DNA of 53,472 nucleotides from Massilia yuzhufengensis. Its GTDB lineage: Bacteria > Pseudomonadota > Gammaproteobacteria > Burkholderiales > Burkholderiaceae_D. Where the stretch lies: NCBI RefSeq assembly GCF_900112225.1, contig NZ_FOLD01000037.1, positions 1 through 53,472 on the forward strand, written 5' to 3'. This document shows positions 39,562 through 51,539 of this stretch, one piece after another. Position 1 is the stretch's first letter, and each line of letters begins with the position of its first letter. The notes beneath the pieces are model-generated. The model was not told the origin of the DNA and searched no databases. It saw only the letters and a list, made by a program, of their open reading frames with translations. Made by a program: the position numbers and the translations under genes.

Positions 39562-39640
39562 AACGCGCGTGCGGCAAAGCCGCACACCCTACGTAGGGTG
39601 GTCCGGGCCACGAAAGGCGGCTATGCCGACCGCGCGTCCA
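39562..39640. repeat. Two TAGGGTG-type repeats, head to head
   Basis: GTGCGGC-AAA-GCCGCAC forms a hairpin at 39569-39585, and its outer word meets a second copy through the 16-base palindrome CACCCTACGTAGGGTG (39585-39600). The second copy continues through an imperfect stem to CGCGCGTCCA. Both copies belong to the family seen at 16493 and 29901. The pair lies between yqeY and dnaG. Confidence 0.8.
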
Positions 39641-39772
39641 GGCGGCCCATGCGCTGCCTTAATGCACGCGTACCACAAGCCAGACCCGTCTTGGCCATGG
39701 CCTTGTCCAAAATCAACTTGCAGTCAGCGCTGCGGTATAGTCTGAGATTAGACAAACACTGAGTACCTCCTA

Positions 39773-41569
39773 GTGATTCCGCAATCCTTCATTACCGATT
39801 TGCTCAACCGTGTCGACATCGTCGACATCGTCGGCCGTTACGTCCAGCTGAAAAAGGGCGGGGCCAACTACATGGGCCTGTGCCCATTCCATAACGAAAA
39901 GTCCCCCAGCTTCACCGTCAGCCCGACCAAGCAGTTCTACCATTGCTTCGGCTGCGGCGCCCACGGCACCTCGATCGGCTTCCTGATCGAATACTCGGGC
40001 ATGGGCTTCATCGACGCCGTCAAGGACCTGGCCCAGGGCGTGGGCATGGTGGTGCCGGACAACGACGACAAGATCCCGCCACAGCAGCGCGCCGCCCAGC
40101 AAGCCCAGTCGCTCGCCATGACCGACGCGCTCAACCAGGCCTGCACCTTCTACCGCGCCCAGCTGCGCGAAGCCCCCAACGCCATCGCCTACCTCAAGAA
40201 CCGCGGCCTCACCGGCGAGGTGGCGGCGCGCTTTGGCATGGGCTACGCGCCTTCCGGCTGGGACAACCTGCGCTCGGTCTTCCCGGACTACGACGCGCTG
40301 GCGCTGGTCGAATCCGGCCTGGTGATCGACAAGGTCGACGAAGACGGCGGCAACAAGAAACGCTACGACCGCTTCCGCGAGCGCGTGATGTTCCCGATCC
40401 GCAATACCAAAGGCCAGGTGATCGGCTTCGGCGGCCGCGTGCTCGACAGTGGCGAACCGAAATACCTGAACTCGCCGGAAACCCCGCTGTTCCAGAAAGG
40501 CCTGGAACTGTACGGACTGTTCGAGGCCCGCCAGGCGATCCGCGACGCCGGCTACGTGCTGGTAACCGAAGGCTATATGGACGTCGTCGCGCTGGCCCAG
40601 CTTGGCTTCCCGCAGGCCGTGGCCACCCTTGGCACCGCCTGCACCAGCACCCACGTGCAAAAGCTGCTGCGCCAGACCGACAACGTGATCTTCAGCTTCG
40701 ACGGCGACAAGGCCGGCCGCCGCGCCGCCCGCCGCGCGCTGGAAGCCTGCCTGCCGCAGGTGTCGGACAACAAGACCATCAAGTTCCTGTTCCTGCCGCA
40801 GGAACACGACCCGGACAGTTTCGTGCGCGAGCGCGGCGCCGATGCCTTCGAGCAGGAAATCCACGAGGCGATGCCGCTGTCGCAGTTCCTGCTGCGCGAA
40901 GTCAGTACCGAGCACGACCTGTCCACGCCGGAGGGCCGGGCCCACGTCCAGTTCGAGGCCAAGCCGCTGCTGCAGGCCATGGCGCCGACCTCGCTGCGCC
41001 TGCAGATCGTGCGCGGCCTGGCCAGCCTGACCGAATCCACGCCGGCCGAGCTCGAATCGCTGTTCGAGCTGTCCAAGCCGGTATCGGTGGTGCGCCGCGC
41101 GCCGCCGCGCCAGGGCCGGCCCAAGCCGATCGGGCTGGAGCTGCAGATGCTGCGCATCTTCGTGTCGCATCCGCAACTGGCGCTGCAGATCGACGAGGCC
41201 GCCCAGCAGTCGCTGGACTACTTCGGCCAGGAATCCGCCGACAGCCTGCGCCACCTGCTGCAGATGGCGCAAGACCTGGGCGAGCACGGCACCTTCGCCG
41301 CGCTGTCCCAGCAACTGAAGGAAGTGACGGCAGAATACGACAGCCTGATCGCGGAAATCGCTGCAGAACCGGAAAGCGACATTGAGGCAGATCGCGTGTG
41401 GCTATCCAGTGCGCTGCGCCAGATCAAGATGGACACATTGAAGCAGGAGTTGAACCAGTTGTTTTCTTCGGGCCTGACCCCAGATCAGGTGAGTGCTCGC
41501 TATCGCGAGATTACCGCTCAGCAGGACCTCCTGGCCCGTGAAGCAGCTGCGGAAATGACGCCTCGTTAA
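39773..41569 (+). CDS. dnaG: DNA primase DnaG
   Basis: The 598-residue primase makes RNA primers for replication. It starts with GTG at 39773 (translated M-IPQSFITDLLNRVDIVD). The zinc domain has CPFHNEKSPSFTVSP and FYHCFGCGAHGTS (C, H, C, C ligands). The TOPRIM core includes FRERVMFPIRNTKGQVIGFG, YVLVTEGYMDVVALAQLG (Glu), and VIFSFDGDKAGRRAARRAL (D-x-D). The C-terminal helicase-binding domain is Gln/Glu-rich. Overlapping the first codons is a predicted leader with no strong terminator, so it may be read through from the rpsU promoter as well as from its own. Confidence 0.96.
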   Translation: MIPQSFITDLLNRVDIVDIVGRYVQLKKGGANYMGLCPFHNEKSPSFTVSPTKQFYHCFGCGAHGTSIGFLIEYSGMGFIDAVKDLAQGVGMVVPDNDDKIPPQQRAAQQAQSLAMTDALNQACTFYRAQLREAPNAIAYLKNRGLTGEVAARFGMGYAPSGWDNLRSVFPDYDALALVESGLVIDKVDEDGGNKKRYDRFRERVMFPIRNTKGQVIGFGGRVLDSGEPKYLNSPETPLFQKGLELYGLFEARQAIRDAGYVLVTEGYMDVVALAQLGFPQAVATLGTACTSTHVQKLLRQTDNVIFSFDGDKAGRRAARRALEACLPQVSDNKTIKFLFLPQEHDPDSFVRERGADAFEQEIHEAMPLSQFLLREVSTEHDLSTPEGRAHVQFEAKPLLQAMAPTSLRLQIVRGLASLTESTPAELESLFELSKPVSVVRRAPPRQGRPKPIGLELQMLRIFVSHPQLALQIDEAAQQSLDYFGQESADSLRHLLQMAQDLGEHGTFAALSQQLKEVTAEYDSLIAEIAAEPESDIEADRVWLSSALRQIKMDTLKQELNQLFSSGLTPDQVSARYREITAQQDLLAREAAAEMTPR

Positions 41570-41629
41570 CCCCCGTGCATACCGCCCCGGCGGCAGGTGT
41601 TCACGACTGGAAAAAGTAGGGGTGCGTGC

Positions 41630-41635
41630 TATAAT
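41630..41635 (+). promoter_or_regulatory. Candidate -10 box of rpoD
   Basis: A perfect TATAAT lies at 41630-41635, with TGGAAA 16 bases upstream as a poor -35. This gives an rpoD mRNA leader of about 140 bases (GTG start at 41781), in the 211-base gap after dnaG. A separate rpoD promoter besides the operon promoter is therefore likely. Confidence 0.45.
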
Positions 41636-41780
41636 AAAACGCTAACTATTGCAAGCTTCGAAACCATTTTCCGTTTCAATGGGGGCATGCAGTTTGGGTT
41701 AGCGAGGCAACAGATGTTGCTTGCAGGGTGATGTAAGGTAACAAGACAGTTTATCTTTAACCATCGTAAGGTTAGTCGTC

Positions 41781-44051
<2,271 letters not shown>

Positions 44052-44172
44052 TCGTTGTAGTCTGGGCTTGACGTACCTGTAGTAAAGGCAATATCCTCTC
44101 GCCACTCTGCTCTACGGTACCGCACCGTGGGAGCGGGTGGCGAAAGTACTTTCTGCCACTGTCCCGATTTCT

Positions 44173-44251
<79 letters not shown>

Positions 44252-44459
44252 TTAAAATCAATAACTTACGTCGAATAGGTTCTTGATTCTCACAATGTCG
44301 AAAAGCCGTGTAGGCGCCATGTAGGCATTCCCCCATATCTTTGAAGCTAGTTTTTGCCCTACGCAGGCACACGAAGCGTAGGTTGTGCATTTCGCATTCG
44401 CTTACCCAGGTGACTTCATATATTATTTGCTTATCGTCAACTAGGTACGAGAGCATCGT

Positions 44460-47240
44460 ATGACCGAGAACCAAAATCCAGAACAAAAAGCTCGAGACAA
44501 TATCGACGCACTACTTAAGCAAGCAGGATGGGTCGTTCAATCAGCCAAGAAAATTAATTTCGGGGCGGGTCTCGGCGTCGCAGTCAGGGAATATCAAACC
44601 GATGTCGGTCCGGCGGATTATGTATTATTTGTTGATAAAAAAGCGGTGGGAGTCATCGAGGCAAAGAAGGAAGATCTTGGCCATAAAATCACCGAAGTCG
44701 AAGAGCAGACCGAAGGTTACGCTGCTGCCAAGTTAAAGTGGGTGAACAACAAGGAGCCCTTGCCCTTCCTCTACGAGAGTACCGGCATTATCACCCGCTT
44801 CACCGATGGCCGTGACCCCAAGCCCCGCTCCCGCGAGGTCTTCAACTTTCACCGGCCGGAGACTATCAAGGAATGGTTATCTCAAGGGGGCAGCCTACGC
44901 CAGCGCTTGCAAACAATCCCAGATTTGAACCCGACCCATCTGCCCGCACGGGAACTGCACCTGCGCGATTGCCAAGAAATTGCCATCTACAATTTAGAGG
45001 TGTCATTCAAAGCTGATCGCCCCCGCGCCCTGATCCAGATGGCCACTGGTGCCGGCAAGACCTACACCGCAATTACCTCAATCTATCGGCTGCTCAAATA
45101 CGCCGGGGCCAAACGCGTTCTCTTCCTTGTCGATACCAGGAACCTGGGCGAGCAGGCCGAGCAGGAAATGATGTCCTACGTTCCGCTTGACGATAACCGT
45201 AAGTTCACCGAGCTCTACAACGTCCAGCGGCTCAAATCTTCATACATCGCCAAGGATAGCCAGGTCTGCATTAGTACCATCCAGCGCCTCTACTCCATTC
45301 TCAAGGGCGCCGAGCTTGACGACGCTGTCGAAGAAATCAACCCTGCCGAGCTCGCCCAACCTAAGGCCCCCATGCCAGTGGTATATAACTGCCAGATTTC
45401 GCCGGAGTTCTTCGACTTCATCTATATCGATGAATGCCACCGCTCGATATACAATCTCTGGCGACAAGTCATCGACTACTTCGACGCCAGTCTGATCGGG
45501 CTCACCGCCACGCCGGATAACCGCACCTACGGCTTCTTCAAGAAGAATGTGGTCAGCGATTACAGCCACGAAAAAGCCGTGGCCGATGGCGTCAACGTCG
45601 GCAACGAAATATATGTCATCGAAACTCAGGTCACCAAAGCCGGCGGCGAAATCAAGGCGCAGCAGCAGGTCGAGCGCCGCGAAAAGCTCACCCGCAAGAA
45701 GCGATGGGAGCAGCAGGACGAAGACGAGGCTTACTCTGCAACCCAGCTCGATCGAAATATTGTCAACCCGGACCAGATACGCACCGTTATCCGCACTTTC
45801 CGCGATAAGTTGCCCGAGATATTCCCAGACCGCACAGAAGTTCCGAAGACCCTGATTTTCGCCAAGACCGACAGCCACGCCGACGACATCATCCAAACCG
45901 TGCGCGAAGAGTTCGGCGAGGGGAATGCTTTCTGCAAGAAACTCACCTACAAGATCGAAGAAGACCCGAAGTCTGTCCTCGCCCAGTTCCGCAACGATTA
46001 CTATCCGCGCATCGCCGTCACTGTAGACATGATCGCCACTGGCACCGACGTCAAACCGCTCGAATGCCTGCTCTTCATGCGCGACGTCAAAAGCCGCAAC
46101 TACTTCGAGCAAATGAAGGGCCGCGGCACCCGCACGCTGGACATGGACGATCTGAGAAAGGTCACGCCATCTGCCAAGAGTGCCAAGACCCACTACGTCA
46201 TCGTCGACGCCATCGGCGTCACCAAGTCGCTCAAGACAGCTAGCCAGCCCCTCATCACCAAGCCCACAGTACCATTGAAGGATTTGGCCATGGCAGTCAT
46301 GATGGGCGCCACCGACGAAGACACGGTTTCATCCCTCGCCGGCCGCCTGGCTCGCCTCAACAAGCAACTCGATACCGACGAGCAGAGGCAAATTCGCGAA
46401 GCCGCCGGCGTTGAGCTCAGCCAGATCGTTGGCAGGCTGTTCGGCGCCATCGACGCCGACAACATTGAAGCCAAAGCCCTAGCGCTCGCCGGCCAGCCAA
46501 TAGGCAGCGACCCCGGCGACACCAAGCGCCAGCAGGCCCAAGAACTATTGGTCAATGCCGTCTCCAGCGTCCTTAACGGCGAGCTGATCGAACTTATCGA
46601 CACGATCCGTCGCGACAGAGAGCAAACCATCGACCACGACAACATCGACACCGTGCTGCGTGCTGAGTGGGACAAGGACGCTGCGAATAACGCTCAGTTC
46701 CTCACCGACGAGTTTGGCGAATACCTGAAGGCCAACCAAGACAGCATTACTGCCCTCACCATCTTCTTCAGCCAGCCCTACAGAAGGCGCGAACTTAACT
46801 TCGACCTAATTAGGCAGGTTCTCGACAAGCTCAAGGCCGACAAACCCAAGCTTGCGCCGCTGCGAGTATGGCAGGCCTATAGCCAACTGGACAACTACAA
46901 TGGCGAGCAGCCGATCAGCGAACTCACGGCCCTCGTCTCCCTTATCCGCCGTGTCTGCGGCATGGATGGTAAGATCTCGGCCTTTGACGAAACCGTCCGC
47001 CGCAATTTTCAGGACTGGGTGATGAAACATCACTCCGGTGGCAGCGAAAAATTTAACGAGGAACAAATGATCTGGCTGCGTATGATTCGCGACCACGTTG
47101 TCAACTCTTTTCACATTGAGCGCGACGATTTGGAAATGTCGCCCTTCGATGGGCAAGGCGGGCTGGGGAAAATGTATCAACTGTTTGGGACGAAGATGGA
47201 TATGCTGTTGGATGAGTTAAATGAAGTATTGGTTGCGTGA
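44460..47240 (+). CDS. hsdR: Type I restriction enzyme subunit HsdR
   Basis: The 926-residue motor/nuclease subunit cleaves unmodified DNA far from the site after translocation. The N-terminal PD-(D/E)xK nuclease has Asp at about 53 in GPADYVLFVD and Glu/Lys at 67-69 in VGVIEAKKE. The SF2 helicase follows: MATGAGKTYTAI (about 193-204), YIDECHRS (about 323-330), LTATPDN, then VDMIATGTDVKPLECLLFMR and FEQMKGRGTR. The C-terminal helical region binds HsdM/S. The ATG at 44460 follows a 208-base AT-rich gap after the tRNA. Its stop overlaps the hsdS start by four bases (ATGA). Codon use is visibly less GC-biased than the core genes, which suggests acquisition. Confidence 0.95.
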   Translation: MTENQNPEQKARDNIDALLKQAGWVVQSAKKINFGAGLGVAVREYQTDVGPADYVLFVDKKAVGVIEAKKEDLGHKITEVEEQTEGYAAAKLKWVNNKEPLPFLYESTGIITRFTDGRDPKPRSREVFNFHRPETIKEWLSQGGSLRQRLQTIPDLNPTHLPARELHLRDCQEIAIYNLEVSFKADRPRALIQMATGAGKTYTAITSIYRLLKYAGAKRVLFLVDTRNLGEQAEQEMMSYVPLDDNRKFTELYNVQRLKSSYIAKDSQVCISTIQRLYSILKGAELDDAVEEINPAELAQPKAPMPVVYNCQISPEFFDFIYIDECHRSIYNLWRQVIDYFDASLIGLTATPDNRTYGFFKKNVVSDYSHEKAVADGVNVGNEIYVIETQVTKAGGEIKAQQQVERREKLTRKKRWEQQDEDEAYSATQLDRNIVNPDQIRTVIRTFRDKLPEIFPDRTEVPKTLIFAKTDSHADDIIQTVREEFGEGNAFCKKLTYKIEEDPKSVLAQFRNDYYPRIAVTVDMIATGTDVKPLECLLFMRDVKSRNYFEQMKGRGTRTLDMDDLRKVTPSAKSAKTHYVIVDAIGVTKSLKTASQPLITKPTVPLKDLAMAVMMGATDEDTVSSLAGRLARLNKQLDTDEQRQIREAAGVELSQIVGRLFGAIDADNIEAKALALAGQPIGSDPGDTKRQQAQELLVNAVSSVLNGELIELIDTIRRDREQTIDHDNIDTVLRAEWDKDAANNAQFLTDEFGEYLKANQDSITALTIFFSQPYRRRELNFDLIRQVLDKLKADKPKLAPLRVWQAYSQLDNYNGEQPISELTALVSLIRRVCGMDGKISAFDETVRRNFQDWVMKHHSGGSEKFNEEQMIWLRMIRDHVVNSFHIERDDLEMSPFDGQGGLGKMYQLFGTKMDMLLDELNEVLVA

Positions 47241-48814
47241 TGAATTTGTCTAAGCCTGAAAGCTGGGAAACGGCACCGCTAGAAGCACTGTCCATTCTGA
47301 CTCTCGGAGGAGATTGGGGGCAAGCCCCCGAATTTGAGGCAGCGGAATACTCATTAGCCCTTTGTATAAGGGGGGCGGAGTTTCGCAACTGGGATAACGA
47401 AAAGGGCGGCACGGCGTCGCTACGCAAGATCAAGAATTCAAGCTTGGCGTCAAGAGCACTGCAAATAGGCGATATTCTTGTCGAAATTTCTGGTGGGGGA
47501 CCAGACCAGCCAGTCGGGCGAACAGTGCTAATCGATCGAAGCGCGCTAATGCACTCACCCGCCTTGCCAAAAATTTGTACTAATTTCTTACGGATACTCC
47601 GTTCCTGCAATGGAATCGACTCGCGCTTCCTTAACCTGTACCTGAGCTATTTCTACAAAAGTGGCGAGATTCGGAACTATCAAGCAGGTAGTAATAATCT
47701 TAGAAATCTAAAATTCAAAGACTACCTTGGACTAGACATCCCCCTGCCGCCTCTTGCGGAACAAAGCCGCATCGTAGCCAAAATCGAGGAGCTATTCTCC
47801 GAGCTGGATAAGGGCCTTGAAAACCTCAAGACCGCCAAGGCCCAGCTCGATGCCTATCGCCGGGCCCTTTTAAAGCACGCCTTCGAGGGCAGGCTTACTG
47901 CCCAATGGCGCATCGACAACCCGGACAAACTTGAAACCGCCGACGTCTTGCTAAAGCGCATTCAACAATCACGCGCGCAACGCTACCAGGAACAACTGGC
48001 CGAGTGGGAAAGAGAGGGCAATCAAGGCAGAAAACCCAAAGGACCAGCACCTCTGCGACAGATTCCCACCGAACAAATAGAATTATTGCCACAACTACCT
48101 GAAGGTTGGACATGGGTGCAACTTGAATTCCTCATCACGGGCATCGATCAAGGGTGGAGTCCAAAGTGTAGTGGCACGCCAGCAGCAGACGACGCGTGGG
48201 GCGTTATTAAGACAACAGCCGTTCAGCACGGAAGATTTTTTGACGCAGAAAATAAAGCACTTCCTCTTGGCATGAAGCCAAGGGTGCAGCATGAGCTAAG
48301 CGTTAACGACTTACTCATTACGCGAGCTGGCCCTCGCGTACGGGTTGGCGTTTGTTGCTTGGTTAGAAAAGTTAGAAAAAAAATTATGAATTGCGATAAG
48401 GTCTATCGCATCCGAAGTGCACCTTCTATTTGCCATCCAGAATACCTAGAAGGAGCACTTAACTCCCCCAGAATTCTCGAAGCAATTGAGCGAATTAAAT
48501 CGGGAATCAACGATAGTGGAGTGAATTTGACTCAAGGAGCGTTCCTGAACCTTACCATTCCTCACTGCGCATTTTCCGAGCAAGAGGCTGTGGTTATGGA
48601 GCTAGACCAGCAGCTATCCGTGATCGCACAACTGGATCAAACCCTTAGCGAATCCTTGCAACAAGCTGAAGCCTTAAGGCAGTCCATCCTAAAGAAGGCT
48701 TTCTCCGGCCAATTGATCCCGCAAGACCCAAATGATGAGCCTGCATCGTCCCTGCTAGCGCGCATTAAGGCAGAGAAATCCGCCCAACCACAAGGTAAGA
48801 AAGCCCGTAAATGA
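47237..48814 (+). CDS. hsdS: Type I restriction enzyme specificity subunit HsdS
   Basis: The 525-residue subunit reads the split DNA target through two target-recognition domains. TRD1 is about 1-165, ending in DYLGLDIPLPPLAEQSRIVA. Conserved helix CR1 follows (KIEELFSELDKGLENLKTAK, AQLDAYRRALLKHAFEGRLT). TRD2 is about 275-455 (LPQLPEGWTWVQLEFLITGI to LTIPHCAFSEQEAVVMELDQ), then a second helix (LSESLQQAEALRQSILKKAF). The start ATGA overlaps hsdR and the stop overlaps hsdM by four bases, so translation is coupled. The target sequence cannot be deduced from the protein alone. The A/T content is highest in the TRDs, as usual. Confidence 0.93.
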   Translation: MMNLSKPESWETAPLEALSILTLGGDWGQAPEFEAAEYSLALCIRGAEFRNWDNEKGGTASLRKIKNSSLASRALQIGDILVEISGGGPDQPVGRTVLIDRSALMHSPALPKICTNFLRILRSCNGIDSRFLNLYLSYFYKSGEIRNYQAGSNNLRNLKFKDYLGLDIPLPPLAEQSRIVAKIEELFSELDKGLENLKTAKAQLDAYRRALLKHAFEGRLTAQWRIDNPDKLETADVLLKRIQQSRAQRYQEQLAEWEREGNQGRKPKGPAPLRQIPTEQIELLPQLPEGWTWVQLEFLITGIDQGWSPKCSGTPAADDAWGVIKTTAVQHGRFFDAENKALPLGMKPRVQHELSVNDLLITRAGPRVRVGVCCLVRKVRKKIMNCDKVYRIRSAPSICHPEYLEGALNSPRILEAIERIKSGINDSGVNLTQGAFLNLTIPHCAFSEQEAVVMELDQQLSVIAQLDQTLSESLQQAEALRQSILKKAFSGQLIPQDPNDEPASSLLARIKAEKSAQPQGKKARK

Positions 48815-50292
48815 ACGCAACAGCATCTATCGTTTCCAAAGTTTGGAGTTTCTGCACCACCTTGCGCGACGACGGCGTGGGCTATGGCGATTATTTGGAG
48901 CAGCTCACCTACCTGATCTTCCTCAAGATGGCGGACGAGTACAGCCAGCCGCCGCATAACCGCAAGGTTGGCATTCCGTCAGAATACAACTGGCAGAGCC
49001 TCAGGACCAAGCGCGGCGCGGAGCTGGAAGTGCATTATGTGACGCTTTTACGCGAATTGGGCAACAAATCGGGGATGCTTGGCACGATCTTTACTAAGGC
49101 GCAGAACAAGATTCAGGACCCAGCCAAGCTGTATCGCTTGATCGACGTGGTGAATGAAACCCAATGGGTCACCATGGGCGCCGATGTCAAAGGCGATATC
49201 TATGAAGGTCTGCTCGAACGTAACGCCGAAGACACCAAGTCCGGCGCAGGCCAATACTTCACACCGCGCGCTCTGATTCGCGCCATGGTCGAATGTGTTC
49301 GCCCCGAGCCCAATAAGACTATTGCCGATCCTGCTTGCGGTACCGGGGGGTTCTTCCTCGCCGCTTACGACTTTCTGGTGGGGACGCACCAGATGGATAA
49401 GGCGCAGAAGGCCTTCCTCAAGCACGATACCTTTTATGGCAACGAGATCGTCGCCAGCACTCGTCGTCTTGCCTTGATGAACATGTTCCTGCACAACATC
49501 GGTGAGATTGATGGCGAAAGCATGATTTCCCCGAACGATGCGTTGGTCGCTAGTTCGCCGAAAACCTATGACTACGTGCTCGCCAATCCGCCTTTCGGCA
49601 AGAAGAGTTCGATGAGTTTCACCAATGAAGAAGGCGAACAGGAAAAGGACGACCTTACCTACAACCGCCAAGATTTCTGGGCCACCACGTCAAACAAGCA
49701 GCTTAACTTCGTCCAGCACATCCGCACCATGCTTAAAACGAGTGGGCGTGCCGCCGTGGTCGTACCGGACAACGTATTGTTTGAAGGCGGCGCCGGCGAA
49801 ATCGTGCGCAAAAAGTTGATGGAGAATACCGACCTCCACACCATCCTGCGCCTGCCAACCGGCATTTTTTACGCCAACGGCGTTAAGGCGAACGTGCTGT
49901 TTTTCGACAACCACGTCGCCAGCAAAGATCCTTGGACAAAGGAAGTCTGGTTCTACGATTACCGCACCAACATTCACCACACGCTCAAGAAGAAGCCGCT
50001 CGGCTTTGAGGACTTGAAGGATTTCATCGTTTGCTACAACCCGGGCAGCCGCTTTGGACGTAAGGAAACGTGGAACGAGCAGACCAACCCCGAGGGCCGT
50101 TGGCGCAAATTCACCTATGAGCAGATCATCGCCCGCGACAAAACCAGTCTCGATATTTCCTGGCTCAAGGACAAGAGCCTCGCGGACCTCGATAACCTGC
50201 CCGAGCCGGACGACCTGGCCATCGAGATCATCGAGAATCTCGAGGCGGGATTGGACAGTTTTCGCGCGATTGCTGCCGCACTTGCCAAGTAA
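48811..50292 (+). CDS. hsdM: Type I restriction enzyme methyltransferase subunit HsdM
   Basis: The 493-residue N6-adenine methyltransferase protects host DNA at the HsdS target. The N-terminal helical domain (IVSKVWSFCTTLRDDGVGYG, YLEQLTYLIFLKMADEYSQP) is followed by GAGQYFTPRALIRAMV, the S-adenosylmethionine motif ADPACGTGGFFLAAYDFLVG at about 172-191, and the catalytic NPPF at about 259-262 in YDYVLANPPFGKKSSMSF. The C-terminal helical tail contacts HsdS. It is the last gene of hsdR-hsdS-hsdM; most type I operons place hsdM before hsdS. All catalytic motifs are intact. Confidence 0.95.
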   Translation: MNATASIVSKVWSFCTTLRDDGVGYGDYLEQLTYLIFLKMADEYSQPPHNRKVGIPSEYNWQSLRTKRGAELEVHYVTLLRELGNKSGMLGTIFTKAQNKIQDPAKLYRLIDVVNETQWVTMGADVKGDIYEGLLERNAEDTKSGAGQYFTPRALIRAMVECVRPEPNKTIADPACGTGGFFLAAYDFLVGTHQMDKAQKAFLKHDTFYGNEIVASTRRLALMNMFLHNIGEIDGESMISPNDALVASSPKTYDYVLANPPFGKKSSMSFTNEEGEQEKDDLTYNRQDFWATTSNKQLNFVQHIRTMLKTSGRAAVVVPDNVLFEGGAGEIVRKKLMENTDLHTILRLPTGIFYANGVKANVLFFDNHVASKDPWTKEVWFYDYRTNIHHTLKKKPLGFEDLKDFIVCYNPGSRFGRKETWNEQTNPEGRWRKFTYEQIIARDKTSLDISWLKDKSLADLDNLPEPDDLAIEIIENLEAGLDSFRAIAAALAK

Positions 50293-51539
50293 GTGAATCC
50301 GGACATCGCTTCATGGTTACTGGCATCGGTAGGGGCCAGAACAGTCCCACTGGGTGGCGAAGCGTACGGAGCGTCGAGTTTTCCTTAGCTTCGCCCCATA
50401 TTCGAGGCGTGGTGCGCCTATTCATCGTGGACCGCAACGCGGGCTGCTATTGCCAAAAGCCGTCATTCAAGGAGTCCAAAAGCTGCCGTTGAACGTTCGG
50501 TTGCGGCACATTGGGCACTCGGAGTTCAGGTGTACCCAAATTCGTGAATATGCTGTGCGCGATCGGGCTTGAATGTTCCGAGCGGTTGACCTGTCGGCGA
50601 CAGAAAGCCCCCCCTTCATTTCGAGCAGTATCTCGTTGGCGGGTGTAAGCATTGATCGCTTGGCCCGGGTTCGGTTCGTCTTTACTAGATCATGCTGACG
50701 GGCCATCCAACGGGCAACCAAAAGATTTTGGTCCGAGTGGCGCGCTGTAACGGAGCCATGTTCCTTGGCGCAACCAGAGCTTGGCATCTCCGTCGCAAAG
50801 AGACTGAGCCACCCACCACCGCAAAGCGTTCCCAGTTCGTCCAGGCTTTGCGGTGACTGAAAGCCTTTTGTGTCCCATTCCAGTGGCAATCCACCGAACC
50901 CAACTTACCTCTGCCAGCGGGAGGATGATTTTGCGCATTCCGCATAGCGGGGTCCTTTACGGTGAAGCAGATCGAAGCGACGTTCGGCGTTTCTTTACCC
51001 AAGGCTAAGTATCGCACCAAGCAACGACTTTCAGAATCGCTGCCGCTTTGTCACGGTGGCATGGTTGCTGCCGCCCAACCCTGCGATTTCTTTCCATCTG
51101 GTTTTTTGGTCTGCCTCCAGGTCGCGAACCACTCGCGCGCAGCGGCCTTCAATCATCGAAGATTGACAAAACCTTGGCGGCTCCAGCCGTGCACGTTTCC
51201 CACCAGCGGGAACTCTTCGTGATAAAGCCTATCAATAGCGCAGGGTCAAAGATAGGGGATGTTACCGCTAGAGAGAAGCTTTCAAAAATCTTCTCAAGGC
51301 TAGGCCTTAGTGGACAGTATCGTTGACTCTAGAGTCTTGTGGTAGCGGGAGAGATAATGACGACTTACGGATCCGCTATCGGGTAGTTAGCCGGGTTGGC
51401 GGGCCACCATAGCTAAATCTGCAGGGTGCATGACGATCTAGCAAGAGCAAACAAATAGCGGAAAAATGGCCGCCTCCCTTCCGGGGAGGGGAAGGGAAAC
51501 GCAGACTCGGTGTGACAATCAACGAGCCCGGATAACCTG
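50293..51539. other. 1.25-kb region without a supportable gene
   Basis: Open frames of 70-140 residues occur on both strands (for example 50467-50889 on the minus strand), but none has a recognisable domain, a good ribosome-binding site or consistent codon use. The base composition is lower in GC than the core. It is probably a decayed accessory insert between the restriction operon and the nuclease gene. I see no RNA gene, array or attachment site I could defend. Between 51450 and 51500 there is a CCGCCTCCCTTCCGGGGAGGGG palindrome-like stretch of unknown use. Confidence 0.4.

Noticed and set aside
50467..50889. A 140-residue minus-strand open frame considered as a gene.
   Set aside because: It has no recognisable domain, no convincing ribosome-binding site, and lies in a decayed-looking region with several overlapping frames of similar quality.
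51386..51410. A GGCGGGCCACCATAG stretch that resembles the 3' end of the CAT tRNA (GGAGGCCCACCATTA), considered as an attachment site.
   Set aside because: The match is short and interrupted by mismatches, so it does not support a direct repeat produced by integration.
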